Shown: positions 22,325 through 33,402, counted from the first letter of the stretch. The stretch is DNA of 64,000 nt from Zopfochytrium polystomum (GCA_025765615.1 JAIVFJ010000039.1:248001-312000), one strand, 5' to 3'. Numbers and translations are program-made. The notes: generated by a model from the letters alone, not told the origin.

Positions 22325-24979
22325 TCATCCATAGACGCGAGACTTTTTCTTGCCGGCACCGAGTTTCACCAGCGTCTCCATCACTTGTTCGAACGTGAGG
22401 CCGATAGGCGACCACGCGTAGGACACGTCCAGTAGATTCGTCGTCTTCAAAGGCTCGCAGTGAGGCAAAATTCCTCTGGGCGTAGCCTTGAGCCCCTTCT
22501 TTACGGCCTTCACGAGGCACGCCGAAGGAGGGAATGGAGCGCCGTCGCAGAACGCAATTACCTCGGTGTACGCGTGTTTCTCGCATATGAGCCTACCCTT
22601 GCGCGGACAACCCTCTTGGTTGCACCTGTTGTCTAACACCACGCGGTTGCAGTGGAACTTGCAGTCCTTCAGTCCTTTGTTGACACATGTGGCGACGGTG
22701 CACTCGACTGTTGCTTTTGTTTCGGTGCCCTTGTTGTCTTTCGGGATGTCCATCAGCTTGCGGACGACGATTCCGCCGTCGGCATGCTCGGATGCCATCA
22801 CAAACAGCGTGCCGCTATTGTTCAGCCTCACGCACTGCTTGATCTGGCGGACCAGCCAGATCTCGCGCATGATGACCTCTCCCCACGTCACGCTGTCCCG
22901 AATGCCAAACAGCTTAGCGTCCTTGTTTTGGACACCGAGGATTTCCTCGACTTCGTGCTGCTTCTCCTCGTCCTTACCCCTGTAGCATTCTTGTGTATAG
23001 TAGTAGGCCGGATGGGAGCCCGGCAGCTCGTACGTGCAGTCGACGAGGTTGTCAAACATTTCGTGCGCTGCCTGTCCGAGGCCGAACGCGTCGAGAAAGT
23101 CGGTGCGGAAGCGTGAGACGGTGTTGGTCCAATTGTGAACGAATCCTTTTCTCTTGATTGCGGAAAGGCTCACTTCTAGGTGGTTCAGGGACTTTAGCGC
23201 GCCGTTGTTGCAGTTGATGAGTTTGAAGCTTTTGACCTTCTCCAACAGCTTATTCAGCTTGTCGACTTCCTCTAGCGAATCGTTTTGCATTTTGGCAAGT
23301 TCACTTAGAGTATGTTCGTCGAGTTCCACATACGAGTGGCATTGCATGATCATTCCGACCTTGCCCATGTACGCTTCGGGACGAACGGGACACATTGGGC
23401 GGCCCCTGTCGTCTGCGTCGGCGATGCGGCGAACTAGCTTATTCCCGGGATAATCTTTATCGAGATGGACCTTCTTTTCGCCAACAATGTCCTTGTCCTT
23501 TTCCAATGGAGGAGAGTAGATTCCGCTCTCCTTAACGTCGCTTGTGGGTTCATCAACACCGATCATCGAAAAGTCGCCTTCCTCTGCAGCCACCATCGCA
23601 GCACGTGCAATGAGCTCGTCGGCGTCAACGTCGTAGACCGCTGGGATCTTGAATAGCGATGGAACCATTCCGCGCACAGCGTACACCAAGTCCTGTAGGT
23701 AATCGCTCTCTCGCTCACCGCAGCGGTACAGAGCGCGGCGAAGTGTGTACTGTTCCGGTTTGTTTTTCTCTGGCATGCTGATTGTGCCTTTCATTATGTT
23801 GTAGTACGAGATATAATGGGATAGAGCGAGTTCCTGGAGAGTCCAGCGCCGCTTGGCCCACCTCTCATCGTGAATAAGAACGAGGGTTAGGTCGGCAATG
23901 TGATGCACGATCGACATCGAATATGTTGAATCCCTGACGGCAAGTTTGTCGTCCTGATTGACGCTGATAACATCCAGCCAAATTAGTACCTTGTTTTCTT
24001 CGGAACCGAAGAGCGCTCGAGCCCCAGCCAGACTTTCTTTAATTCGGTCCCTGACGAAGGTTTTCTCCTTGGCAGTTGTGAGATCCTGTTCACCGAATTT
24101 GTACATTTCGGGCTGAGGATGGACTCCCTCTCCCTCGGATGGGCGGTGGGCCTTGGGGCCGATTGTTCTTTCTGGCCACCTGCATATTAATATTTAACAG
24201 ATGCCTTTAGTGATACCCCAATGAGAGCGCGTTCTTACAAGTGAGAAATGGCGACAAGAATGTGTCCCTCGTAATCGCGAAACCCATTGAACACGCGGAC
24301 ACTGACAAACTCCTCCGTTCCGACGTTATAGCACGTGATCGTTTGCTCGTACTGCATAGAGATGCGCCAGTCTGTCTGGGCCCTGAACTGCCCGCCATCT
24401 GGACTGTGCCTATCGCACATGTCCGGGAGGGTGGGAGAGTAAGGGTTCTCTTCCTCGCACTTGCACTTAATAATATTTTTTTCGGCATCCTTACGTGCCC
24501 GCGAGAATAGAGGGGCAGTGGGAAACTCGACACACTCCTCCCAATTGACTTTTGGAGAAGCCAGCTCCAGCTTTAAAATGGTCGGAGTGTTAAAGCCGAG
24601 GTCTTTCTTCGGAGTGGGTCGCGTCGAGTCGGTGCTTGACTGCGTGGACTCGCTCGTCGCATCGTCGAGCGGTGGAGGAGCTTGAGCAGCCACATTCGCT
24701 TCCACAGACACTGGGGACATGGGCTCCGCCTCGGGTGGAGGGGTCGCGTATGGTGATTTTGGAGTGTCGACTTTTGTCTGAGTGTGGGGGAAGAGTCGTT
24801 CCGTCAGTTTCTGCTCAATGACAACAAGGTGAGAGAGAGGCAAACAAGGAAAGCGATTAGGCAGAAGTGTGTGTGTGTGTGTGTAAGTGTTTGTGTGTGT
24901 ATCTGTGTGTGTAACTCACCGAAGTTCGGCTTGCCGGAGAAGAGCTTCGAGAAGAAAACCCCTTCAACTTATTCATCAT
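22325..24979 (-). CDS. HET-like (heterokaryon-incompatibility-related) protein
   Basis: Three exons (24920-24979, 24239-24810, 22325-24179), 828 residues, all phases consistent. Exon 1 starts MMNKLKGFSSRSSSPASRTS. The first intron (109 nt) carries the CA/GT microsatellite near 24870-24915. The second (59 nt) joins ISHL to WPER. The N-terminal ~120 residues are Pro/Ser/Thr-rich. The core resembles a HET domain: HILVAISHLW (the SY.WG-like start), IWLDVISVNQDD (usual form IWIDALCINQDD), STYSMSIVHHIADLTLVL, then WAKRRWTLQELALS. The C-terminal part has Cys/His pairs (CTVATC, CNQEGCPRKG, CEKH) that might bind metal. HET proteins trigger cell death on non-self recognition in filamentous fungi. That role here is inference, and the family assignment is moderate. 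Confidence 0.75.
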
Positions 24980-25315
24980 CGTTGCCTGCAGGTGTTGCGG
25001 ATCCAACCTGTTTTTCCACAAGAGCGTTAGGACTGACCAGCAACAAGTCATTGAGAACAACCGCTCTAACCAACCCAACATCCCTCCCGCAACGAGTGTC
25101 CCGTCTCCAGCTTGTACGCGGCAGTGACAGCCGCATCTGACCGCGACCCTCCCTTTCGCCAGCCCTCTGTCGACCGCGCCGCGAATGCTCTTGCGCCCCC
25201 TCTGCAAACAAACAGGCGGGCTGGCACCACCCCCCATTCACGCTCACCGCGCCCGACGGCGGTGGGAACGCGACGCCACCGCGCCACCCCTCTGTTCTCT
25301 CCCACGCACCAGTCC

Positions 25316-25387
<72 letters not shown>

Positions 25388-27407
25388 CTCTCTCTGACAG
25401 GGACTTGCCTTCTGTTTTCCTCTTTGTGAAATTTGTCTGGTCTTTTTTTTTTTTTTTTTTTTTTTCGTTCCCAACCGCCACTTTTATGCGGGGATGTGGG
25501 AGGTTTCTTTTTTTTCTTTCGTGGCGCGCATGCGCACCCAAAAATGGAAGAAAATTCAATCCCTTCCAATTCTGCGCCCCCCAAAACGCAGGTCGCCAAA
25601 CTAACAAGACCGTCGAACCATCGCCAAGAGTGACGCACTGCTCTGACTGCACCTGGTCAGCTCCAACTCCACACTTCCTCAAATAAGCTCCCTACCGAGA
25701 TTGTCAGTGCGTTATTTTTGGATGTGAAGAGTTGAAAAGCACCGAGAGAAATCGGGAAGGAGATAATAACGTGGTCCGAGAGGGGCGGATCTGCGTTATT
25801 TCAATCTTGTCTTTTTTTCTGGGGGTTCATTCCTTCGAGACGACACGGTGCTGCCCCCGACGAACGAAGGGCAGGAGGATGCCAAGCGGCCCAATTCAAC
25901 AGCGGGGCTTCAAGCATAATGGAATCTTTGGGTGGGTCTCTGGAATGTTTGACAGGGGGGTGGATCTCGCGAACCCGCTCGCGAAGAATTCTACAGGGCA
26001 GTGTGCAAGCTCGATCAGACAGCCGCGGTGTGACTCGTTTTGGCTGAAAGTGGGCTGCTCCCTCCCCCCCCCCCCCCCCCAACCCCCAGGCACTATCGGG
26101 ATCTGTGGTGACTTCGCTTCAACTGATGCAGTGACGCAGTACATTGCCACAACGGATCGCAAGGCATCCAGAAACAAAAGGTTGGAAGGAATCGGGGCAC
26201 CGATTTCCTATTTGCAACAAATCATCAAGACGATGGCTTTGCGAGCCGGGAATCCTCTCACCTCCAAGTTAACCGTCAACACGCGAAAAAAAGAAGGTTG
26301 CGCATCGGGAGGTCAGGCTCAGAGGACTTTTAAAAAAAAAAAAAACCCGAGGGCGTAACTCGCAAAAGGAACGAGGACGATGTTAGCAATTGGCTCAGCA
26401 AGGCTGGTTGCTTCTACAGTGTGAAGCGCAAACTCAGATCGCAAAAAATTCAAAAACGATTGCCCTGGATCCGTTCCAATTGGGTCTCCTAAAAATTCCA
26501 AGTTAACCATCCAAGGCAGCAGTGCACGCAGAAGGGTAAAACTCAGAATCTTGGGAGCGCCGAGGTGCGCACCATCCGCAGCCATTGGAGAAAGCATAAC
26601 AATACGGCAAATCCTTCCCCAAATTCTTCTACAAAAGTCCAGTTACTGACCCAAAGGGCTTTCAGATGCAGTGGAGCAGAAGACTCAGACTTTGAGGAAC
26701 GTGGTCGAGAGTTTCACCGAGAGGTTTGGCCGGGGGAAAAAATCGTTCAGGCAGCACCATCGGCCACTTGAACTCGGATTCTTGGAGAAGAAGCATTACA
26801 CTTCAAGTCCACCATTCGGTACGTCGTGAATCCAATTCAACAATCGTTCGGGCATTCTTCGGAGACAGGTGACGGTGGATTTGGTTCAGTCTTCGGTACC
26901 GCCAAATGCGCCCAGCCATACGTCCGAATTTAACAATGTTGTTTGAGAGGACACATCTCAAAAGCCGAGGCGTCTGCGGTGCCGCTCTTTCAACCATGCC
27001 TAGAGATACTGCATGTACTTATCTTTGTTCTCTGGGTTATTTTCGGGGGTGGAGTCCCATTCGAAAGGAGGTGCATCGCAGCTGAAACTGGACAAGTCCG
27101 TGGAGCTTGCGGATTCTACAATACTGAGGGCCTGTCCTAGCGATGTGGTGTTATCGGAAGAGATTTTGCTCACCTTATCCTGACGGCCTTGTTGTGCGAG
27201 GGTATCAAGCCGCCGATGGACAAGCTTCAGTTTCGTCGTGCGTGTCGAGTATTTTGTTCAACCGATCTTCCATCAATCGGAGAAGGAGAGCGAGCTGGTC
27301 AGGCTCTGTGAATGAGGCGTCTGTTTCTGTGTGCCCAAAATGCATATTTCCATTTTATTTTTTTTTTTTCCGGGTGGCAAGCTGTGCACCCCAACTCATT
27401 GCACTTA
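24980..27407. other. Spacer with microsatellites; no supported gene
   Basis: The left end is the promoter side of the HET-like gene. Long CT and T tracts (annotated separately) sit at 25.3-25.5 kb and a C run near 26067-26081. Frames between 25.7 and 27.3 kb are short and carry no recognised motif. Those running through CT/GA tracts are artefacts. Confidence 0.45.
25317..25465. repeat. (CT)n microsatellite and poly-T tract
   Basis: About 80 bp of nearly pure CT dinucleotides (25317-25396, one interruption) are followed by a run of about 24 T (25442-25465). The tracts lie about 350-500 bp upstream of the HET-like start. Homopurine/homopyrimidine DNA of this kind can form triplexes and is length-variable. 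Confidence 0.9.
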
Positions 27408-28050
27408 CAGTGGCTCACAAAGTTGGGTCAATGTTTTGAACATTGCGCTGCTGAGTGCTGTCATACATGCATAAGACCATCATAAAATTTGAGAATTTCA
27501 GCAAATGTTGCCTTGCACTAGACTAAACTGCTCACAAAATTTCATTCTTCCAGCTTTTGAATTGCGCAAGTAGTGTGGGGTCGTGCGAGAGTAGCTGCTG
27601 GTGATAAGTTGGTAAGCGGTAAGCTGTCATCCAGTATACGCGATACAATGACAGTGATTGCTGTGCCCTGTAGTTTGTGTCTAGTGGGTTGAAGCGCGAA
27701 GCTCCCCTCTAAGAGATTGTAGATTAGACACTAGAATGGGAGACTGATACTAGAACGACACTAGTAGCATGCCCTGCTGGAACTTGCATTGTACTATTTG
27801 CGGTTTTAGAACGAGTATGGAGGCTGTGGTGTTGTGGCTTGTTGGATTTTGTGTGGTGGCTTGGGTGTTGATGTGAGTTGTGGGGGAGAGTGTGGTGTGC
27901 TTGGTGTGGGGGCTGTTTTAGAAGCACAAGGAGAACCTTTCATAGGAGTACACAATATGTAGCATAGAGGGGATAGACGGATTTGTACCGCTGAAACCTT
28001 GTGGTGGTAGTGGGTGGTGGCTGGTGTGGAGTGCGGGTGGTTTGATTTTT

Positions 28051-28707
28051 TTATTTTTTTTCTGTTTTCACTGCAGACTTGTAGCTGACACATCGGGTGC
28101 ATGCGGTAGAACGACCGTCGTAAGCGGCTGTCCACGCTGTTCTCGTATAGACGGAGAAGCCATTCTGGAAGTTGTATTTATCAAACGACATTATATAACG
28201 GCTGCCGCTAATCTGATCTGTACAGCCAAAAACGCTAGAGTAGTCGAGGTAGTTCCCTGAAGAATCGACGTCCACATACCACTCTCCGCTACAATCGGTC
28301 TCGCCATTCGATGGGGAATAGTAACTCTTGGAGTGTTCGAGCGCGTTCTTTCTGTAGAGTCTTCTCAGTGATTTGTGGAAGCTTAGGAGTGTGATGCTGG
28401 TGTTCGGTGTGCCAGCTGAAAGCTCGATGTGCTCCCTTAGACCATACATACCAAACGTCCTGGCGTCTGTGGTCGTGAAATTATATCCAACAATCTCGGG
28501 CTGGGAGTCACAAACATACCTGCTTCCAGACAAGACTTGTACGCTTGTTTCATTGTTGCCACCAGCTTTATTTTCGTGATCCTTCGATAGCAGTGGCGAC
28601 CACGAACACTTTCCACTTGCTGTATCGATAGCTTCTGCTGAATCACTGCATGCTAAAAGCTGCAAGACTACAAATACAAGAGCGATCACTGGTAGCTTTT
28701 TATTCAT
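28051..28707 (-). CDS. Putative secreted protein, unknown family
   Basis: Intact 218-residue frame that I do not recognise. A signal peptide is clear (MNKKLPVIALVFVVLQLLAC). The mature part has cysteines in KCSW, VCDS, DCSG, GCTD and ACTRC that could form disulfides, and several Asn-X-Ser/Thr sites. The stop comes just after a Lys-rich tail. It lies inside the inverted repeats at 27408 and 30758, divergent from the lectin fragment whose start is about 140 bp away, so the two may share a promoter. Possible cargo of the element or a host gene trapped between two element ends. Confidence 0.6.
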   Translation of the reverse strand: MNKKLPVIALVFVVLQLLACSDSAEAIDTASGKCSWSPLLSKDHENKAGGNNETSVQVLSGSRYVCDSQPEIVGYNFTTTDARTFGMYGLREHIELSAGTPNTSITLLSFHKSLRRLYRKNALEHSKSYYSPSNGETDCSGEWYVDVDSSGNYLDYSSVFGCTDQISGSRYIMSFDKYNFQNGFSVYTRTAWTAAYDGRSTACTRCVSYKSAVKTEKK

Positions 28708-28846
28708 TTCTTCAGCTCGTAGCGTATACTACGATAATCTTTGTTTCGAGTTTTAAGAACGTCGCAACATCATTAAATCTTCTTCGAATCTATCGCCCGT
28801 TCCTTACATTCACAACACGCTATATGAAAAACAATACGCAGCTTGC

Positions 28847-29314
28847 ATGGAAGTCGAAAATGGTCTGTGCAACGTTGTCGCTGTCATGGTCTCATTGGAG
28901 TTTGACTCTATACCCGACAGCTCCAATGTCGGAGATGCTAATACTTGCAGCTCGCCCTTTTTCACATCATCGGGCGTGATACCTATCTCATCAGGTGGAA
29001 CAAGTATCAACATTGGTGCAGTTGAAACAGAAGTAGAGTCATCAAATGACTGTACGGGTGGAGACTCTGTTTATGGAAAGTACAACGTAATGATTGGAAG
29101 CACTGTGGATGCTGGTGGCACTACTGTTAATTACATAGTAGATTACAACCTAAAGCAGTGTGACTTGCTAGGCTCTCCAAACCAACGCTACGCTCCAATC
29201 AGATGGAAACGTAGTATTGTACGATACAAGCTCCAACCAAGCAATGTGGTCAACCGGCACATACGGACAAACAGGCCAACCAGAAGCGACTAAACTCTCG
29301 ATGCAGTCTGATGG
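28847..29314 (+). pseudogene. Truncated B-type (mannose-binding) lectin gene fragment
   Basis: The distal part encodes a bulb-type lectin signature: ATLQSDGNVVLYDTS, AMWSTGTYG, then TKLSMQSDG, i.e. the repeated LQSDGN.VLY sugar-binding motif. It starts at about 29172 in a frame different from the upstream open frame (MEVENGLCNVVAVMV...). A GT-AG intron at about 29095-29171 could join them in phase. The second lectin motif is cut after MQSDG at about 29314, where Tc1-like transposase sequence of the opposite strand begins, so no intact domain or natural stop remains. The upstream part has Gly/Ser-rich extracellular character but I do not recognise it. Confidence 0.65.
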
Positions 29315-30045
29315 AAAGTGTGCTTGGGGTCGTTGTCTTGCTGAAAGGTGATTCCTACAGGGTCAATTCCCATTTCATCCAGACTGGGGATAAGACTATT
29401 TTCCAGAATTGTCACATATTGTTCTGAGACCGTTATTCCTTCTACAAATGCTATTTGTAGCACTCCAGTCCAGGTCATAGCACCCCAAACCATCTGGGAA
29501 CCGCTGCCGAACTCCTTGGTGGGTTGTATGTGTCGCTCTTGCAGTGGTTTTCCTGGAATTCTGCAAGGATAAGCCATGCCATCTGAGTCTTCCATGTTGA
29601 TTTTAGTCTTGTCAGACCAGATGACACGCTTAAAATCCTCAAGAGTCCAGTTTTCAAATTTTCGAGCATAGTCCAAGTGAGCTTTCATGTGTCTGGGAGA
29701 TAAGGCTGGCCGTTTTTTCTTCCAAAGTCCTCTCAGACTTGCCTCCCGAAGCGCGCGGCGCACTGTTTCAGGTGAAACAGTGTCTCCAGTAGTTGTGTGG
29801 TGAATTTGGGCAAGATGGGTTGCGTTTTTCGCCTTGCCAGAGTTGATTTTTCTCACATGCAACCGCTTTTTAGGGGATGAGCGCTTGCTTGGGCGGCCTG
29901 CTGGTTTGATAGGTGCCTCTGGACGCTCACTGTTTCGGATTCAATCAACAGTGCGACCTCCTACATCCAGTCTGGATGCAATTTAGTGACTGGAAAGACC
30001 TTGGTTGATGAGATTGAGCACATCATTTTGTTTTTGCGAGTGGCA
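29314..30045 (-). pseudogene. Tc1-like transposase pseudogene, 3'-truncated
   Basis: Reading leftward: an HTH segment (NDVLNLINQGLS, IASRLDVGGRTVD), a GRP-like hook (AGRPSKRSSPKK), then TVSPETVRRALREASLRG, KRPALSPRHMKAHLDYA, WTLEDFKRVIWSDKTK and FQQDNDPKHT. These are the Tc1 N-terminal domains plus the first two catalytic aspartates (WSDKTK and QQDNDPKH). The third catalytic residue block is absent, because the frame ends in lectin-gene sequence at about 29314. Two in-frame stops (29983-29985 and 29941-29943) lie within the HTH. The gene is therefore inactive. Confidence 0.9.
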
Positions 30046-30189
30046 GAGCTTTCATTGATTGGGAGATGACACAGGAGCAAGTGGGAGTGCTTTCAACAAT
30101 GCCCCATCTTCCTTTCTTTATATATTCTCTCGTTTGGTGGAAAAATTGTGTGGGAAAGTGAAATCACCCAATTTGTTTTTTTCCATGAT

Positions 30190-30542
30190 TGTTATGAATC
30201 ACCCTCTGGAAACCTCTGGAACCTTCTAGAACATTCCTTCATGGAACCTTCTGGAACCTTCTGGAACCTTCTAGAACATTCCTTCATGGAACCTTGTGGA
30301 ACCTTCTGGAACCTTCTTTGCTTTCCTGACTTGTCTTGTTGTCATTGGTATCATTGGTATCATTGTATTACTAATTGCTCTTTCTGGAACTTTCTTGGAG
30401 TCTTGACAAGGAACACTCTCAAAAGGTATAAAAGGGGGATGGGGGACCTGTCCCATCCCTCAAGTGAATTATTGTTTCCAATACAATCATCACTCCTCTC
30501 AGTTCCTTATCTGCCTTGTCCTGTCCTGCCCTGTTCCTGACA
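30190..30542 (+). mobile_element. Solo LTR with 5-bp target-site duplication
   Basis: The 353-bp block begins TGTTATGAATC and ends GTTCCTGACA (TGT...ACA termini). It is flanked on both sides by ATGAT (30185-30189 and 30543-30547), a perfect target duplication. It holds a heat-shock-element array, a TATA box (30427-30433) and a pyrimidine-rich segment before the end, as expected for U3-R-U5. No internal retrotransposon sequence adjoins it, so it is the product of LTR-LTR recombination. It sits within the Tc1-like element, upstream of the dead transposase, so it inserted later. Confidence 0.88.
30217..30433 (+). promoter_or_regulatory. Heat-shock-element array plus TATA box in the LTR
   Basis: From about 30217 to 30317, alternating GAA and TTC triplets recur at 5-bp steps (GAAnnTTCnnGAAnnTTC), with one long run of perfect alternation near 30243-30279 and others nearby. 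This is the trimeric HSF recognition pattern repeated many times. A TATAAAA box lies about 110 bp downstream at 30427, oriented rightward. Part of the array is itself a duplication: GGAACCTTCTAGAACATTCC occurs twice. No gene remains downstream for it to drive. Confidence 0.85.
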
Positions 30543-30987
30543 ATGATGCATCCACAAAATTGGGCCAATGGATCGCCCATCATTGCAAGTGCACAGATCG
30601 TGCAATTGCAATGATAAACAAATGAAAATTCGTGTGCATCTTCTTCATACACAGGGTTGTTGGCCCTGCAAATCACACAGGCATATCTTTACTATTGCAG
30701 ATGTACTTGCATTCGCCAGCCCAACCTTGAAAACATTGGCCCAATTTGTGAGCCACTGGACACATACCCTTCGATCTGCGACTTTGATGCTATTTATCAT
30801 TTTTTCAAACACTCCTCGCCCCTGGTTCAACAGGACAGCGGCCCAAAACCTGGGGAAACAGCCCCTTGCGCATCCTGGTCTCCTCCAAGACGAAGAAGAA
30901 GAAAAGTCGGGAGCAAATAAAAGATAGGAGGGAAGAAAAAAAAAAAACATCCCGCATGGCAATCACCCAACCTCAAAGTCCCCTTCC

Positions 30988-33301
30988 TCACTCCCACTCG
31001 ATCGTCGCCGGCGGCTTGGAGCTGACGTCGTAGACGACCCGGTTGACGCCTTTGACCTCGTTGATGATGCGGCTGCTGATCTTCTTCAGCACGTCGTAGG
31101 GGAACTCGAACCAGTCGGCTGTCATAAAGTCGGTGGTCTCGACCGCGCGCAGCGCAATGACTTGCTCGTAGGTGCGGTGGTCGCCCATGACGCCGACGGC
31201 TTTGACGGGGAGGAGCGCCGCGTAGGCTGGGAGAGTGTTGGTGTGGCGGTAGCGGGAACGGGAAGGAGCAAAGCTTCGTATTAATTAAATGTTTACACAG
31301 AACAAGAGAAGCCGATCAAGGCGCCTTTCAAATTTTCCCCATCTGCATTTTTACCTTGCGAGATTTTCCGGTACAATCCGGCCTTTTTGATTTCTTCGAT
31401 GTAGATGTAGTCGGCCTTTCGTGCAATCTCAACCTGTTCCGGGGTGACTTCGCCGAGGACGCGGATGGCGATACCTGGTCCTGGGAACGGGTGGCGCCAG
31501 ATCAGGTCGTCGTCGATGGCGAGGAGGGTGCCAAGCGCGCGAACTTCATCTGTTTTTTATGGGTGCAAGTGAATAGGCCATTTTTGAGTATTCGTCACAA
31601 CGCGAAGCATTGTGCAACACGGGTTCCAACCTTTGAAAAGCTCGCGGAGGGGTTCGATCAGCTTCAGTTTCATGTCCTCAAGGAGACCGCCGACATTCTG
31701 GATTGGAGCAAGCAATGTTCGCCTTAGCGGTTGCTCTAGCTTTACTAAACAACCTCCGCGTCGACCAACTTACGTGATGTGTCTTGATGGTCGCCGACGG
31801 GCCCTTGAACGACACGCTCTCAATGACGTCGGGGTACAACGTCCCTTGCAACAAAAACTCAATCTTCTCTCCGCCAAGCCGCTCCTCAATCTTCCTCGCC
31901 TCAGCCTCAAACACCTCGATGAACGTGTTCCCAATGATCTTCCTCTTGCGCTCGGGGTCCGTCACGCCCTTGAGCTTGCCGAGGAACAGGTCGCCCGCGT
32001 CTGCGACGGTCAGGTTGATCTGCAGCCGGTCGCGGAGGAGCGCCGAGCTGTCGCGGCACTCGTTGTGCCGCATCACGCCGTTGTCGACCATGATCGCGTG
32101 GAAGCGGTCGCCGATCGCCAGCGAGATCAGCTTGGCGGCCACCGTCGAGTCGACGCCGCCGCTGACGGCGCCGATCACGTGTGCGGTCGGCCCGACGATG
32201 GTGCGGATGCGATCGATTTCCGTGTCGATGAACGAGTTCTAGGGAGGGGGGATGGTTTTCGGTTGAGTTCAGAATGATGTGACGTTTCCGACACGGCTTC
32301 CACGCTAGACGCCTCCAAGATCGGAAAACCCGAAGCAAAGGAAAAGAAAGTCCAAAAGAATCCTACGAACGCACCATGGACCACGCGCCGGGCGTCACAC
32401 CGCAGATACCGACAACAAAGTTCCTCAGCAGCACCTTGCCCTCGGGGGTATGGGTGACTTCAGGGTGGAACTGGATGCCAAAGATGGGGACTTCGCCGAG
32501 GCCGCCGGCGTCTCGCTCGATGGCGGCGAAGGGGGCGTTGGCGGTTTTCGCGACGACGGTGAAGCCGGGGGGAATGGCGGAGAGCGAGTCGCCGTGGGAC
32601 ATCCAGACGGTCGGGTGGGAGAGGGAGGCGAACAGGCGCGAGGTCGGGTGGACAATGTCGATTTCGGATTTGCCGTACTCGCGGTGCGGGTGCGGTGCGA
32701 CGGCGCCGCCGAGGGTGTGGGCGATTTCCTGCGCGGAAAGGAGGGTTAGGGTGCTCAATAAACGGAAACGGATGTCAACGAACCTGAAGTCCGTAGCAAA
32801 CGCCCAGCACGGGAACGCCGAGCTTCCAGACTTCCGGGTCCACATGAGGCGCGCCTTCCTCATACACAGAGTACGGTCCACCGGAGAGGATGACACCTTA
32901 TTTTGTTATTTTTGTTGTCCGCCAAAAGCAGTTTTCAGCGTTCATGTTCAGTCTACGAAAAATCGAGCGCGAATCACCTTTCGGCTTGAACTTGAGGTCT
33001 CGCTTGATGTCGATGTTGCACGCAAGGAGCTCGCAATAGACTCCGAGCTCGCGGATGCGGCGCGCAATCAGGTGAGAGAACTGGGAGCCAAAGTCCAGGA
33101 TGAGGATGGTCTCTGCGTTTCGGGTGCGTCCGAGGCGAATGGGTTTGTGGCTTTAGCGCTGAAACCTCCCCGTCACTTTCACACGCTCTCTCTCTCCGTA
33201 TCGAAGCAGGCGTTCAACATATGCCAGTAGTTACCGTATAGCTGCGACACGTCCGTGGCGGCGCTGGCCGCTGCGTCGCCGTTCGTTGAGTGTGGTGCCA
33301 T
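30988..33301 (-). CDS. GUA1: GMP synthetase (glutamine-hydrolysing)
   Basis: Eight exons: 33235-33301, 32978-33112, 32784-32896, 32375-32728, 31774-32238, 31631-31697, 31355-31549, 30988-31226. The product is 544 residues, the usual fungal length, with all phases consistent. It converts XMP, ATP and glutamine to GMP in purine synthesis. The N-terminal class I amidotransferase has [19 protein letters not shown], the catalytic Cys in VLGVCYGLQ, and His/Glu in FGIQFHPEV. The ATP-pyrophosphatase domain has the PP-loop [12 protein letters not shown]. The C-terminal dimerisation domain ends PPATIEWE, the conserved GMP synthetase terminus. The ATG at 33301 gives a short N-terminal lead before the amidotransferase. 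Confidence 0.97.
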
Positions 33302-33402
33302 CTGTCGAACTGACAAGCTCGCTCTTTCTTTCTCTTTTTTTTTCGACCCCTCTCTCTGATCGATCGTCTGTCATTAATATTCATTCACTCTGACAAGTGC
33401 AC

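Larger units (their letters stand above)
27408..30758. mobile_element. Composite Tc1/mariner-type element bounded by inverted repeats
   Basis: The left terminus at 27408 follows a TA and begins CAGTGGCTCACAAA, continuing TTGGGTCAATGTTTT. The right terminus, read on the other strand from 30758, begins with the same 14 bases and continues TTGGGCCAATGTTTT. Over about 33 bases the two ends differ by one gap and two substitutions. CAGT-start repeats after TA are typical of Tc1-like elements, but the TA is not kept on the right. Inside are a secreted-protein gene, a truncated lectin gene, a truncated Tc1-like transposase pseudogene and a later-inserted solo LTR. At 3.35 kb (3.0 kb without the LTR) it is longer than a usual 1.3-2.4 kb Tc1 element. 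It may be a cargo-bearing element or two damaged copies. Confidence 0.75.

Noticed and set aside
25066..25682. Long minus-strand frames of 190-237 codons
   Set aside because: They run through (CT)n/(GA)n and poly-T tracts and read as Arg-Glu repeats. They are artefacts of simple sequence.
31612..32277. Long plus-strand frame antisense to GMP synthetase
   Set aside because: It is the shadow of the GC-rich coding strand of GUA1 exon 5.
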